DNA of 64,000 nt from an uncultured Prevotellaceae bacterium (GTDB taxonomy: Bacteria > Bacteroidota > Bacteroidia > Bacteroidales > Bacteroidaceae): positions 1-64,000 of the forward strand of contig OMXL01000012.1 of the NCBI GenBank assembly GCA_900314985.1, written 5' to 3'. Under the pieces are notes generated by a model, which was not told where the DNA came from, did no database searches, and saw nothing but the letters and a program-made list of their open reading frames with translations. The first letter of the stretch is position 1; every line of letters begins with the position of its first letter. Below, in pieces: positions 8,527 to 15,293 of the stretch. The position numbers and the translations under genes were made by a program.

Positions 8527-8748
8527 TTAATACTCGTCTTCGTTGAACAGGAAATCTTCCTTGGTAGGGTAGTCGGGCCATATCTCTTCGATGCTCTCGT
8601 AGATATCACCTTCATCTTCTATCTCCTGCAGGTTCTCCAGTACTTCGAGGGGAGCACCTGAACGAATGGCATAGTCTATCAATTCATCCTTGGTTGCGGG
8701 CCAGGGGGCGTCTTCTAATTTTGACGCTAATTCTAGTGTCCAGTACAT
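8527..8748 (-). CDS. DUF2795 domain protein
   Basis: A 73-residue acidic protein (MYWTLELASKLEDAPWPATKDELIDYAIRSGAPLE and so on, ending EDFLFNEDEY). Bacteroidota carry this small DUF2795 protein at almost constant length and sequence; its function is unknown. The strong acidity and the WPATKDELIDYA motif are visible. It has its own promoter at 8813-8843 and a strong terminator downstream, so it appears to be transcribed alone. A solid gene call with no functional assignment. Confidence 0.85.
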   Translation of the reverse strand: MYWTLELASKLEDAPWPATKDELIDYAIRSGAPLEVLENLQEIEDEGDIYESIEEIWPDYPTKEDFLFNEDEY

Positions 8749-8812
8749 ATTAATAATGCAATTTAATGATTAACTTTTTATTGTTTTCGGTTCTTATTTT
8801 CTAATTTGCCCG

Positions 8813-8843
8813 CAAAAGTAATATTTTTTTTCTTATTTACAAG
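8813..8843 (-). promoter_or_regulatory. Promoter of the DUF2795 gene
   Basis: Minus-strand CTTG (8843-8840), 19 nt, TACTTTTG (8820-8813). It overlaps the last codons of the adenosyltransferase gene and leaves a leader of about 60 nt. Confidence 0.6.
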
Positions 8844-9396
8844 CATTCTGCCATATTTTTTCACTCTTGCCAGCAAGAAAATTCAACTTTTTGGCTAAAA
8901 TGAAGAGATAATCGCTTAGGCGGTTGACATATTGCTGCACTTCGGGGGAGACTGTAGCGGTTTCTGCGAGGGCTACGATGCAACGCTCGGCACGACGGCA
9001 GACGGTGCGGCAGACGTGGGCTTGAGCAGCAGCCTGTGTACCACCAGGAAGAATGAATCCCAGACACTCGGGCAACTCGTGGGTGATGTTGTCGACGGCT
9101 TGTTCCAACTCCTTGACGGCACCCTCGGGCAGATGGGCTGAGGCAGGTAGCGGGTCATGGTCTTGGTCGGTAGCCAAATTGGTGCCAACATTGAACAGGT
9201 TGTTCTGGATGCACTCTACGAAGGTCTTCTCAGGACCATCGGGCAACAGGGCGGCAAGGAGTCCGAGATGACTGTTAAGTTCGTCGATGGTGCCGTAGGC
9301 CTCGAGGCGGACGCTGGCCTTCGATACGCGCTGACCACCTACCAGTGAGGTCTGTCCCTGATCACCCTTGCGGGTGTAAACTTTGGTAATTTTCAT
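8833..9396 (-). CDS. Corrinoid (cob(I)alamin) adenosyltransferase, PduO type
   Basis: A 187-residue protein starting MKITKVYTRKGDQGQTSLVGGQRVSK, the N-terminal ATP-binding signature of PduO-type ATP:cob(I)yrinic acid adenosyltransferases. The family's second signature is present near residues 110-140 (LPGGTQAAAQAHVCRTVCRRAER; the arginine-rich helix contacts ATP). It transfers the adenosyl group to cob(I)alamin, forming coenzyme B12 for B12-dependent enzymes such as methylmalonyl-CoA mutase in succinate/propionate metabolism. The start lies 6 nt after the preceding gene, so the two are co-transcribed. Family length is normal. Confidence 0.92.
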   Translation of the reverse strand: MKITKVYTRKGDQGQTSLVGGQRVSKASVRLEAYGTIDELNSHLGLLAALLPDGPEKTFVECIQNNLFNVGTNLATDQDHDPLPASAHLPEGAVKELEQAVDNITHELPECLGFILPGGTQAAAQAHVCRTVCRRAERCIVALAETATVSPEVQQYVNRLSDYLFILAKKLNFLAGKSEKIWQNACK

Positions 9397-9402
9397 AGTC
9401 GG

Positions 9403-9936
9403 TTAGAAGTTAATGATATAGTTATGCTTATAGCGCTTGGTATCAAAGAGCACGATGCCACAGTAGTAGAGGTCGAAGGTGGTACCTGTACGAGTGTCGC
9501 GGGCTATCTGTTGCCAACGCTGTGGGTCGCGCCAGATGTCTTCGACCACCACCACGGTCTGCTCGTCGCAATGAACCATGAGGGGCTCGAAGCGATCCCA
9601 CTGGTCGATGGGGATGCGAGCTAGCTCGAATTTCAGGGGTGAGAGGTGAGAGGTGAGAGGTGAGAGGATAGACTTTGCGCAGCCAGCGTGGAACCACTGG
9701 TGGTAGTCGTCAGAGAGAATGACGGAGGGCTGTCGCCAGTTGGCCAGTCGCAAGTAGAGACGCCCTAATTTCTCGCGCAGCCACTGGTCCTCATGCAGCT
9801 CGTCGTAGGCATAGTAGGGCCAGTGTTCGTTCACTACGTAGCGGACGAACGCATAGTCGGTGGGCGACTGTATGCCAAAGCCCCGACAGTGGTGGATGCG
9901 GCTCAGCCAAACGAGCCAGCGAGGTAGAGAAGTCAC
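9403..9936 (-). CDS. Conserved Bacteroidota protein, methyltransferase-like remnant
   Basis: A 177-residue protein with GTG start at 9936. The N-terminal motif HHCRGFGIQSPTDYAFVRYV and the C-terminal FDLYYCGIVLFDTKRYKHNYIINF are typical of a Bacteroidota family annotated as class I SAM-dependent methyltransferase-like. A recognisable glycine-rich SAM-binding loop is missing: the middle is short and partly made of the peptide SPLTSHLSPLKF, which is encoded by a 7-bp tandem array (9638-9665). The central domain may have been replaced or eroded, so activity is doubtful. It lies between the REC-PPDK gene and the adenosyltransferase in one transcription unit. Confidence 0.65.
   Translation of the reverse strand: MTSLPRWLVWLSRIHHCRGFGIQSPTDYAFVRYVVNEHWPYYAYDELHEDQWLREKLGRLYLRLANWRQPSVILSDDYHQWFHAGCAKSILSPLTSHLSPLKFELARIPIDQWDRFEPLMVHCDEQTVVVVEDIWRDPQRWQQIARDTRTGTTFDLYYCGIVLFDTKRYKHNYIINF
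9638..9665. repeat. Heptamer array GGTGAGA x4 inside a coding sequence
   Basis: Four exact copies of GGTGAGA. On the coding (minus) strand it is TCTCACC x4, translated as LSPLTSHLSPL. The same array in the same reading phase occurs at 38498-38525 in an unrelated gene. Confidence 0.95.
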
Positions 9937-9940
9937 GTTT

Positions 9941-9975
9941 CTTAACTCTTAATTCTCAACTCTCAATTCTCAATT
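9941..9975. repeat. Heptamer array CTTAACT/CTCAATT x5
   Basis: Five 7-bp units between the REC-PPDK gene and the next gene. The array overlaps the REC-PPDK stop codon (9974-9976). Confidence 0.9.
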
Positions 9976-12900
9976 ATTCCGGCAGCAGTACTACGCCATG
10001 CTGCTTCTTGCCATCCATCATGATTTTGAGCGGACGGTCGAAACGCACGTGGCGCACAAACTCTGTCTCCTCGACGGCAGGCATCTGGTCGAGCAAGTCC
10101 TTCTGCAGCACACCATCGCCCGTGAAGGTGTTGATGGTAAAGTAGCCTACGCCAAAGGATGTCAGGTTCTGGAAAAAGTGCGTGCCCTGCGACGGATCTA
10201 CGTGGTAGTTCTTCAGACCAGCCTCGACGATGACGCGTGCTGCCGAGATATGCGGCCACTTGACGGGGATGCCCAGCCAGTAGTCGCTGGAGCCCCAACG
10301 ACCAGGACCAATGAGCACGTAGTTCTTGTCTTCGTTGAGGAATTTGCGATTGATTTGCTCGATTTCGTCGGCAATGCGTGGGTTGTTGACGGCAGTGAAG
10401 TCGTCGTCCGTCTTGACATACACCACGTCGACCACATCCTCTGAGATGCCATGACCCAGCGAGTTGTGCGAGCGCAGCAGACACTGCTCGTCAGGAATGG
10501 CGGCGAGGTCTTCGTCGAGCACCTGCTTGGAGTCGACGATGGGTCGTATCTGGAGTAGGTAGAATTCGCCAGCGGTAGCAAATTTCTCACTATTCATTTT
10601 TAACTTTTCACTTCCATACAGGTTGCAGGCAAACTCAATCTCTACAGGGCGACGCATCTCTTCGGCACCCAACTTCTGTGCCAGCTGCAGGATTTCTGGC
10701 AGTGGGAAGACGCCATGTTGCAGCACACCACTGAACGAGATGACCTTGCGACCACCCTCGTAGATGCCATCGCGGATAATCTGGTCGACGGGGTCGAAGG
10801 TAGAGGCGATGCCCTGCAGTGAGCCGTCCTTGTCGGCCTCCTTGACGCGCAGGTTGAGGATGTTGAAACCATCATCCACCTTGAAGTCATCGCCAATGTG
10901 TGACATGTCCAGCGCATAGAAGCGCGTCTGCGTCTCGCGCAGGGCCGTCTCCATCTCTGAGGTCTGCAGCACCTGACGGGGGTGATAGGGGCTGACGCGC
11001 AGGGTCTGTCCACCATCGACGATATATTTACCCAAGCCCAGTGCCAGCGAGGCGATACCCTCTTCTGCCAGCTCGTCGCCAATGGGGTAGTAGTTGAGTG
11101 AGCGTAGCACACCGCTGAAGGTGGGATAGAAGCGCGTGTCGTGCTGTTGTCCGACCACCTCCTGCAGGATGACCGCCATCTTCTCCTGGTCGATGACGTT
11201 CGACGTAGCCGTCATATACGCTTTCGAATCTTTATAATAGACGGAGGCATAGACGCCCTTGATGGCACAGGCCACCATGCGCAGCATCTCGTATTTGTCC
11301 TCTAAGTAAGGCACCATATAGGTACTGTAGATACCCGCAAATGGCTGATAGTGAGAGTCTTCGAGTAATGATGACGAGCGCACGGCAATAGGTGCGTTGA
11401 TGGCCTCGAAGAAGGTGAAGAAGTCGGCAATCAGAGCGTCAGGCAACTGGGCCCGCATAAAGTGTTGCAGAATCTCCTCGTCAGGAGCATCGCTGAGCGC
11501 AATACCCCAGAGGTTGTTCTCGTCCATGAACTGGTCGAAGAAGTCGGTACAGAGCACCACGGTCTTTGGAATCTGCACGGAGGCATTCTCAAACTGGTTC
11601 AGCTCTGGATGGCGCTTGATGATGTTGTCGAGGAACGCCAAGCCACGGCCCTTGCCGCCCAACGAGCCGTCGCCAATACGGGCGAAGTGGGCAAAGCGGT
11701 CGAACTTCAAGCGGTCGAAGACGGCTACGACACCGATGTTCTTCATGCGACGATACTGTACGATGGCATCGAAGATAATCTGACGGTGAGCGTCGAGGTC
11801 TTGCAACTTATGCCATGTCACCGTCTTCAGAAACTGACTGACGGGGAAGATGGCACGGGCACAGAGCCAGCGGCTCATGTGGTTGCGCGACACATGGTAC
11901 TGGAACGACTCGGCAGGGATGTTGAAGATGTTGTCCTGCAACTCCTTCAGCGACTTGATGCGGAATATCTCCTCATGTGTCGTAGGGTCGCGGAAGACGA
12001 AGTCGCCAAAGCCCATGTGCTCCTCAATCATGTGGCGCAGGTCGACATTGAACTTCTTGGAGTTCTTGTCGAGGAAGTCGAAACCCTCTGCCCACGCCTT
12101 GTCACGGTTCTCTATCTCTGAGCTCTCCAGAATCAGGGGCACATACTCGTCGCGCTGGCGTATCTCGCGCAACAGCTTGAGACCAGCCTCGGCGTCGCCC
12201 TCCTCCACATGACTCAGACGACCCGTGATGTTCTCCATGGGGAAGCGCGTATCGCTGATGACGCCCAACACATTGTCGTGGTAACGGTCGTACCACTCCA
12301 TAGCCTCCTCGTAGTTGGTGGCCAGCACCACCTTGGGGCGTCCGCGCTTACGCTGAGCAGCAGCATGCGGGTTAAGGGCCTCGGTCGAGAAGTTCTTCGA
12401 CTGTGCTAAGATATAATTATATAGGTTAGGCAGCACGCTAGAGTAGAAGCGGATGTTGTCCTCTACCAGCAGAATCATCTGTACGCCCGCCTCATTGATG
12501 TCGTGCTCGATGTTCATCTTGTCCTCAATCAGTTTGATGATAGACAGGATGAGGTTGGTATTGCCCAACCAGCAGAACACATAGTCGAAGGCCGACATAT
12601 CCTCGTTCTCTATGCGCTTGGTGATGCCATGCGAGAAAGGCGTCAGCACCACGCAAGGAACCTGCGGCGCACGCTCCTTGACGTCGCGGGCCACGGCAAA
12701 GGCGTCGTTGTCAGCATTACCAGGCATACAAATCACCAGGTCGATGTCGGTAGTCTCCAGTACGCTGCTGGCCTCTTCTGTGGTCGACACCTGTGTGAAC
12801 GTGGGTGGATAACGCATACCCAGCTCCATATACTCGTCAAATATTTTCTCGTCGACGCGACCATCGTCCTCCAGCATGAAGGCATCGTAGGGATTGGCCA

Positions 12901-13033
12901 CGATGAGCACGTTGAAGATGCGACGTGTCATCAGATTGACGAACGAGACGTCTTTCAGGAAGAAGTTGTTAAATTCCTGGGGAATGCTTGCCACACTTAG
13001 ACCTTCTGGTCGCAGATTATTATCACTCATCAT
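9974..13033 (-). CDS. Two receiver-like domains fused to a PEP-synthase-type ATP-binding domain
   Basis: A 1,019-residue protein. Residues about 38-170 resemble a degenerate receiver domain (NVLIVANPYD, VVLTPF). Residues about 185-330 form a better one with ED192, D261 (VISDTRFP) and K323. From about residue 440 comes the pyruvate-phosphate-dikinase/PEP-synthase N-terminal ATP-grasp domain (GGKGRGL 459-465, IAVRSSS to 555). The phosphohistidine swivel domain and PEP-binding barrel are absent; instead there is a C-terminal ~250-residue region (VLIGPGRWGSSDYWLG, HFFQNLTSFGVGYF). Related proteins are widespread in Bacteroidota as PEP/pyruvate-binding domain proteins of unknown reaction. The layout suggests phosphorylation-controlled ATP- or pyruvate-dependent chemistry; that is inference. 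Part of the C-terminal half is encoded by a degenerate heptamer array. Confidence 0.85.
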   Translation of the reverse strand: MMSDNNLRPEGLSVASIPQEFNNFFLKDVSFVNLMTRRIFNVLIVANPYDAFMLEDDGRVDEKIFDEYMELGMRYPPTFTQVSTTEEASSVLETTDIDLVICMPGNADNDAFAVARDVKERAPQVPCVVLTPFSHGITKRIENEDMSAFDYVFCWLGNTNLILSIIKLIEDKMNIEHDINEAGVQMILLVEDNIRFYSSVLPNLYNYILAQSKNFSTEALNPHAAAQRKRGRPKVVLATNYEEAMEWYDRYHDNVLGVISDTRFPMENITGRLSHVEEGDAEAGLKLLREIRQRDEYVPLILESSEIENRDKAWAEGFDFLDKNSKKFNVDLRHMIEEHMGFGDFVFRDPTTHEEIFRIKSLKELQDNIFNIPAESFQYHVSRNHMSRWLCARAIFPVSQFLKTVTWHKLQDLDAHRQIIFDAIVQYRRMKNIGVVAVFDRLKFDRFAHFARIGDGSLGGKGRGLAFLDNIIKRHPELNQFENASVQIPKTVVLCTDFFDQFMDENNLWGIALSDAPDEEILQHFMRAQLPDALIADFFTFFEAINAPIAVRSSSLLEDSHYQPFAGIYSTYMVPYLEDKYEMLRMVACAIKGVYASVYYKDSKAYMTATSNVIDQEKMAVILQEVVGQQHDTRFYPTFSGVLRSLNYYPIGDELAEEGIASLALGLGKYIVDGGQTLRVSPYHPRQVLQTSEMETALRETQTRFYALDMSHIGDDFKVDDGFNILNLRVKEADKDGSLQGIASTFDPVDQIIRDGIYEGGRKVISFSGVLQHGVFPLPEILQLAQKLGAEEMRRPVEIEFACNLYGSEKLKMNSEKFATAGEFYLLQIRPIVDSKQVLDEDLAAIPDEQCLLRSHNSLGHGISEDVVDVVYVKTDDDFTAVNNPRIADEIEQINRKFLNEDKNYVLIGPGRWGSSDYWLGIPVKWPHISAARVIVEAGLKNYHVDPSQGTHFFQNLTSFGVGYFTINTFTGDGVLQKDLLDQMPAVEETEFVRHVRFDRPLKIMMDGKKQHGVVLLPE
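10585..10612. repeat. Degenerate heptamer array inside the REC-PPDK gene
   Basis: Units TTCTCAC, TATTCAT, TTTTAAC, TTTTCAC in 7-bp phase, translated on the minus strand as KLKMNSEKF. The units match those of intergenic arrays elsewhere in the window. Confidence 0.75.
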
Positions 13034-13050
13034 TATAGTATTTGGTGCTA

Positions 13051-13058
13051 CAAAGATA
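13051..13058 (-). promoter_or_regulatory. -7 element for the REC-PPDK gene
   Basis: Minus-strand TATCTTTG, 17 nt before the start codon. I found no convincing -33 partner. Confidence 0.5.
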
Positions 13059-13109
13059 CAACTTTTTTGATAAAATGTAACCTTTTATGAAAAAAAATCG
13101 CATTTTTCC

Positions 13110-13140
13110 TTTGTTATGTCAAAGATAATTCCTATTTTTG
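13110..13140 (+). promoter_or_regulatory. Promoter of gdhA
   Basis: TTTG (13110-13113), 19 nt, TATTTTTG (13133-13140): a full Bacteroidota consensus, 53 nt before the start codon. It is divergent from the REC-PPDK gene. Confidence 0.85.
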
Positions 13141-13193
13141 CGTTGTCTTAATGACATAATGCAACTTAAAACAACTTTTAATTATATAATACT

Positions 13194-14531
13194 ATGAACG
13201 TAGAGAAAATTATGCAGGGTCTGGAACAGAAGCACCCTGGTGAAGTAGAATTCTTACAAGCTGTACGTGAGGTGTTGGAGTCTATCAAGGACGTTTATAA
13301 CCAGCATCCCGAGTTTGAAAAGGCCAAGATTATTGAGCGCATCGTAGAGCCCGAGCGCATCACGACATTCCGTGTGCCCTGGGTTGACGACAAAGGTGAG
13401 GTACAGGTGAACATCGGTTACCGTGTACAGTTCAACAGCGCCATCGGTCCGTACAAGGGCGGTCTGCGCTTCCATCCCTCAGTGAACCTGAGCATTTTGA
13501 AATTCCTCGGATTCGAACAGACATTCAAGAACGCACTGACCACACTGCCTATGGGTGGTGGTAAGGGCGGTTCTGACTTCAGCATCCGTGGCAAAAGCGA
13601 CAATGAGGTGATGCGTTTCTGTCAGGCCTTTATGTGTGAGTTATATAAGGTGATAGGTCCTGATATGGACGTACCTGCTGGTGACATCGGCGTCGGTGCC
13701 CGTGAGATTGGCTATCTGTTTGGCTACTACAAGAAGCTGACCAGCCAGTTCCATGGTGCTACCCTGACCGGTAAGGGCATCGAGTGGGGTGGTAGCATTC
13801 TGCGTCCAGAGGCTACCGGTTATGGTGCGTTGTACTTCGTCAACCACATGATGAAGACCCACGGTCTCGACATCAAGGGCAAGACGGTAGCATTGTCAGG
13901 CTTCGGCAACGTGGCATGGGGTGCTGCTAAGAAGGCTACTGAGCTGGGTGCCAAGGTGATTACCATCAGTGGTCCTGACGGCTACATCTATGACCCAGAA
14001 GGTCTGGACGACGAGAAGATAGAATTCATGCTGGAGCTGCGTGCCAGCGGTAACGATGTCTGCCAGCCTTACGAGGAGGAATTCCCCGGCTCGAAGTTCT
14101 TCGCAGGCAAGAAACCTTGGGAGCAGAAGGCCGACATCTATCTGCCCTGTGCTACGCAGAACGAGCTGAACGGTGACGATGCCGATAAGATTCTGGCTCA
14201 GAAGCCATTGTGCGTTGCTGAGGTATCGAATATGGGTTGCACCGCTGAGGCTGTCAACAAGTTCATCGCTGCCCATCAGCTGTTTGCTCCAGGCAAGGCT
14301 GTCAATGCCGGTGGTGTGGCTACCAGTGGTCTGGAGATGACGCAGAACTCGATGCGTATGGCATGGAGTGCCGAAGAGGTTGACCAGCGCCTGCACCAGA
14401 TTATGTCGGGCATCCACGAGCAGTGCGTGAAGTATGGTAAGGAAGGCGACTATGTGAACTACGTGAAGGGTGCCAATGTTGCCGGCTTCATGAAGGTCGC
14501 TAAGGCTATGCTCGCACAAGGAGTGGTATAA
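13194..14531 (+). CDS. gdhA: NADP(H)-type glutamate dehydrogenase
   Basis: A 445-residue protein of typical hexameric glutamate dehydrogenase length. The signatures are clear: YKGGLRFHPSVN, the catalytic-lysine region PMGGGKGGSDF, VPAGDIGVGAREIGYLFGYYKK, the nucleotide-binding loop ALSGFGNVAWGAA, and CATQNELNGDDA. It catalyses reductive amination of 2-oxoglutarate with ammonia, the main ammonia-assimilation step in Prevotella-type bacteria, in the cytoplasm. The 53-nt leader from a consensus promoter and the following strong hairpin indicate a single-gene transcript. Codon use is biased as in a highly expressed gene. I am very sure of the family; the NADP preference rests on family similarity only. 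Confidence 0.97.
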   Translation: MNVEKIMQGLEQKHPGEVEFLQAVREVLESIKDVYNQHPEFEKAKIIERIVEPERITTFRVPWVDDKGEVQVNIGYRVQFNSAIGPYKGGLRFHPSVNLSILKFLGFEQTFKNALTTLPMGGGKGGSDFSIRGKSDNEVMRFCQAFMCELYKVIGPDMDVPAGDIGVGAREIGYLFGYYKKLTSQFHGATLTGKGIEWGGSILRPEATGYGALYFVNHMMKTHGLDIKGKTVALSGFGNVAWGAAKKATELGAKVITISGPDGYIYDPEGLDDEKIEFMLELRASGNDVCQPYEEEFPGSKFFAGKKPWEQKADIYLPCATQNELNGDDADKILAQKPLCVAEVSNMGCTAEAVNKFIAAHQLFAPGKAVNAGGVATSGLEMTQNSMRMAWSAEEVDQRLHQIMSGIHEQCVKYGKEGDYVNYVKGANVAGFMKVAKAMLAQGVV

Positions 14532-14535
14532 AGAC

Positions 14536-14561
14536 GGAATGTAGGGCTCGCCCTACATTCC
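14536..14561 (+). terminator. Hairpin after gdhA, cap of a heptamer element
   Basis: An 11-bp perfect stem (14536-14546 with 14551-14561), tetraloop CTCG, followed by TAGTGAATAG rather than a T-run. It can end the gdhA transcript and is also one example of the hairpin-TAGTGA module. Confidence 0.7.
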
Positions 14562-14578
14562 TAGTGAATAGTGAAGAC

Positions 14579-14720
14579 GGGCTTTGCCCTAGTGAATAGT
14601 GAATAACGAATAGTGAATAGTGAATAACGAATAGTGAATAGTTTCAAACATAATGATTTGTTACGTTGGATGGTGCTGACGGCACTATTCACTATTCACT
14701 GTTCACTATTCACTAGCCCT
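14579..14720. repeat. Hairpin-capped inverted heptamer arrays around the rlpA-like start
   Basis: The left arm is GGGCTTTGCCC, then TAG and seven heptamers (TGAATAG, TGAATAA or CGAATAG) at 14593-14641. The right arm is CTATTCA, CTATTCA, CTGTTCA, CTATTCA at 14685-14712, then CTAGCCCT and a GC hairpin. The arms are reverse complements separated by about 43 nt containing the start region. They could fold into one long hairpin over the translation start. Confidence 0.85.
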
Positions 14721-15233
14721 GTAAGGGCGCAATCTTTACAAAAGGGTAAGGCATCGTTTTATGCCAAGCGGTTTCATGGACGCAAGACGGCCAGTGGTGA
14801 GCGTCTGCATCCAGACAGTCTGACGTGTGCGCATAAGAGCTATCCCTTTGGTACTTTGTTGACGGTTTATAATCCTGCCAACGGCCGTAGCGTCAATGTG
14901 CGTGTAACGGACCGTGGCCCTTATGTACAGGGCAGAATTATCGACCTGTCATGGAGTGCTGCCAAAGAACTTGGCATCATCGGACAGGGTGTTGCCACCG
15001 TTTTCGTGTCGAAGGCCGACACCTTTGTGGTACCTTTCTTGCCTACCGACGAGATCGATATTCCTGATCTGGAGTTGGAAACCAACGATGGTGCTCCTGC
15101 GCTGCATCCTTTCTGGAAAGACATGAAGGATGACCAGCAACAGGCGCAACAGCAAGAGCAGCAGAAGCCCGCCCAGAAAACACAGCAAAAGGCTCCGCAA
15201 AAGACGCAACAAAAGGTCAAAAAGACCAAATAA
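14634..15233 (+). CDS. RlpA-like double-psi beta-barrel protein, secreted
   Basis: A 199-residue protein. Residues about 36-125 are a septal-ring RlpA-like domain ([51 protein letters not shown]), with the Asp/His-type residues of lytic transglycosylases. The C-terminus is a glutamine/lysine-rich tail ([14 protein letters not shown]) without a SPOR domain. The likely role is cleaving peptidoglycan glycan strands at the envelope. The start is GTG 14634 inside a heptamer array; ATG 14670 is possible but would leave the signal peptide without a positive charge. The signal-peptide core [10 protein letters not shown] is encoded by an inverted heptamer array and is shared with the SusD protein at 21166, although the two proteins are unrelated. 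Confidence 0.8.
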   Translation: MNSFKHNDLLRWMVLTALFTIHCSLFTSPVRAQSLQKGKASFYAKRFHGRKTASGERLHPDSLTCAHKSYPFGTLLTVYNPANGRSVNVRVTDRGPYVQGRIIDLSWSAAKELGIIGQGVATVFVSKADTFVVPFLPTDEIDIPDLELETNDGAPALHPFWKDMKDDQQQAQQQEQQKPAQKTQQKAPQKTQQKVKKTK

Positions 15234-15251
15234 GTAATAATTTACTTATTT

Positions 15252-15285
15252 TTTGTGCTAATATCAAACAATTTTTGTATATTTG
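15252..15285 (+). promoter_or_regulatory. Promoter of the zinc metalloprotease
   Basis: TTTG (15252-15255), 22 nt, TATATTTG (15278-15285). The ATG at 15294 follows after 8 nt, so the leader is only a few nucleotides. This decides against a GTG at 15255 as the start. Confidence 0.75.
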
Positions 15286-15293
15286 CACACGAA

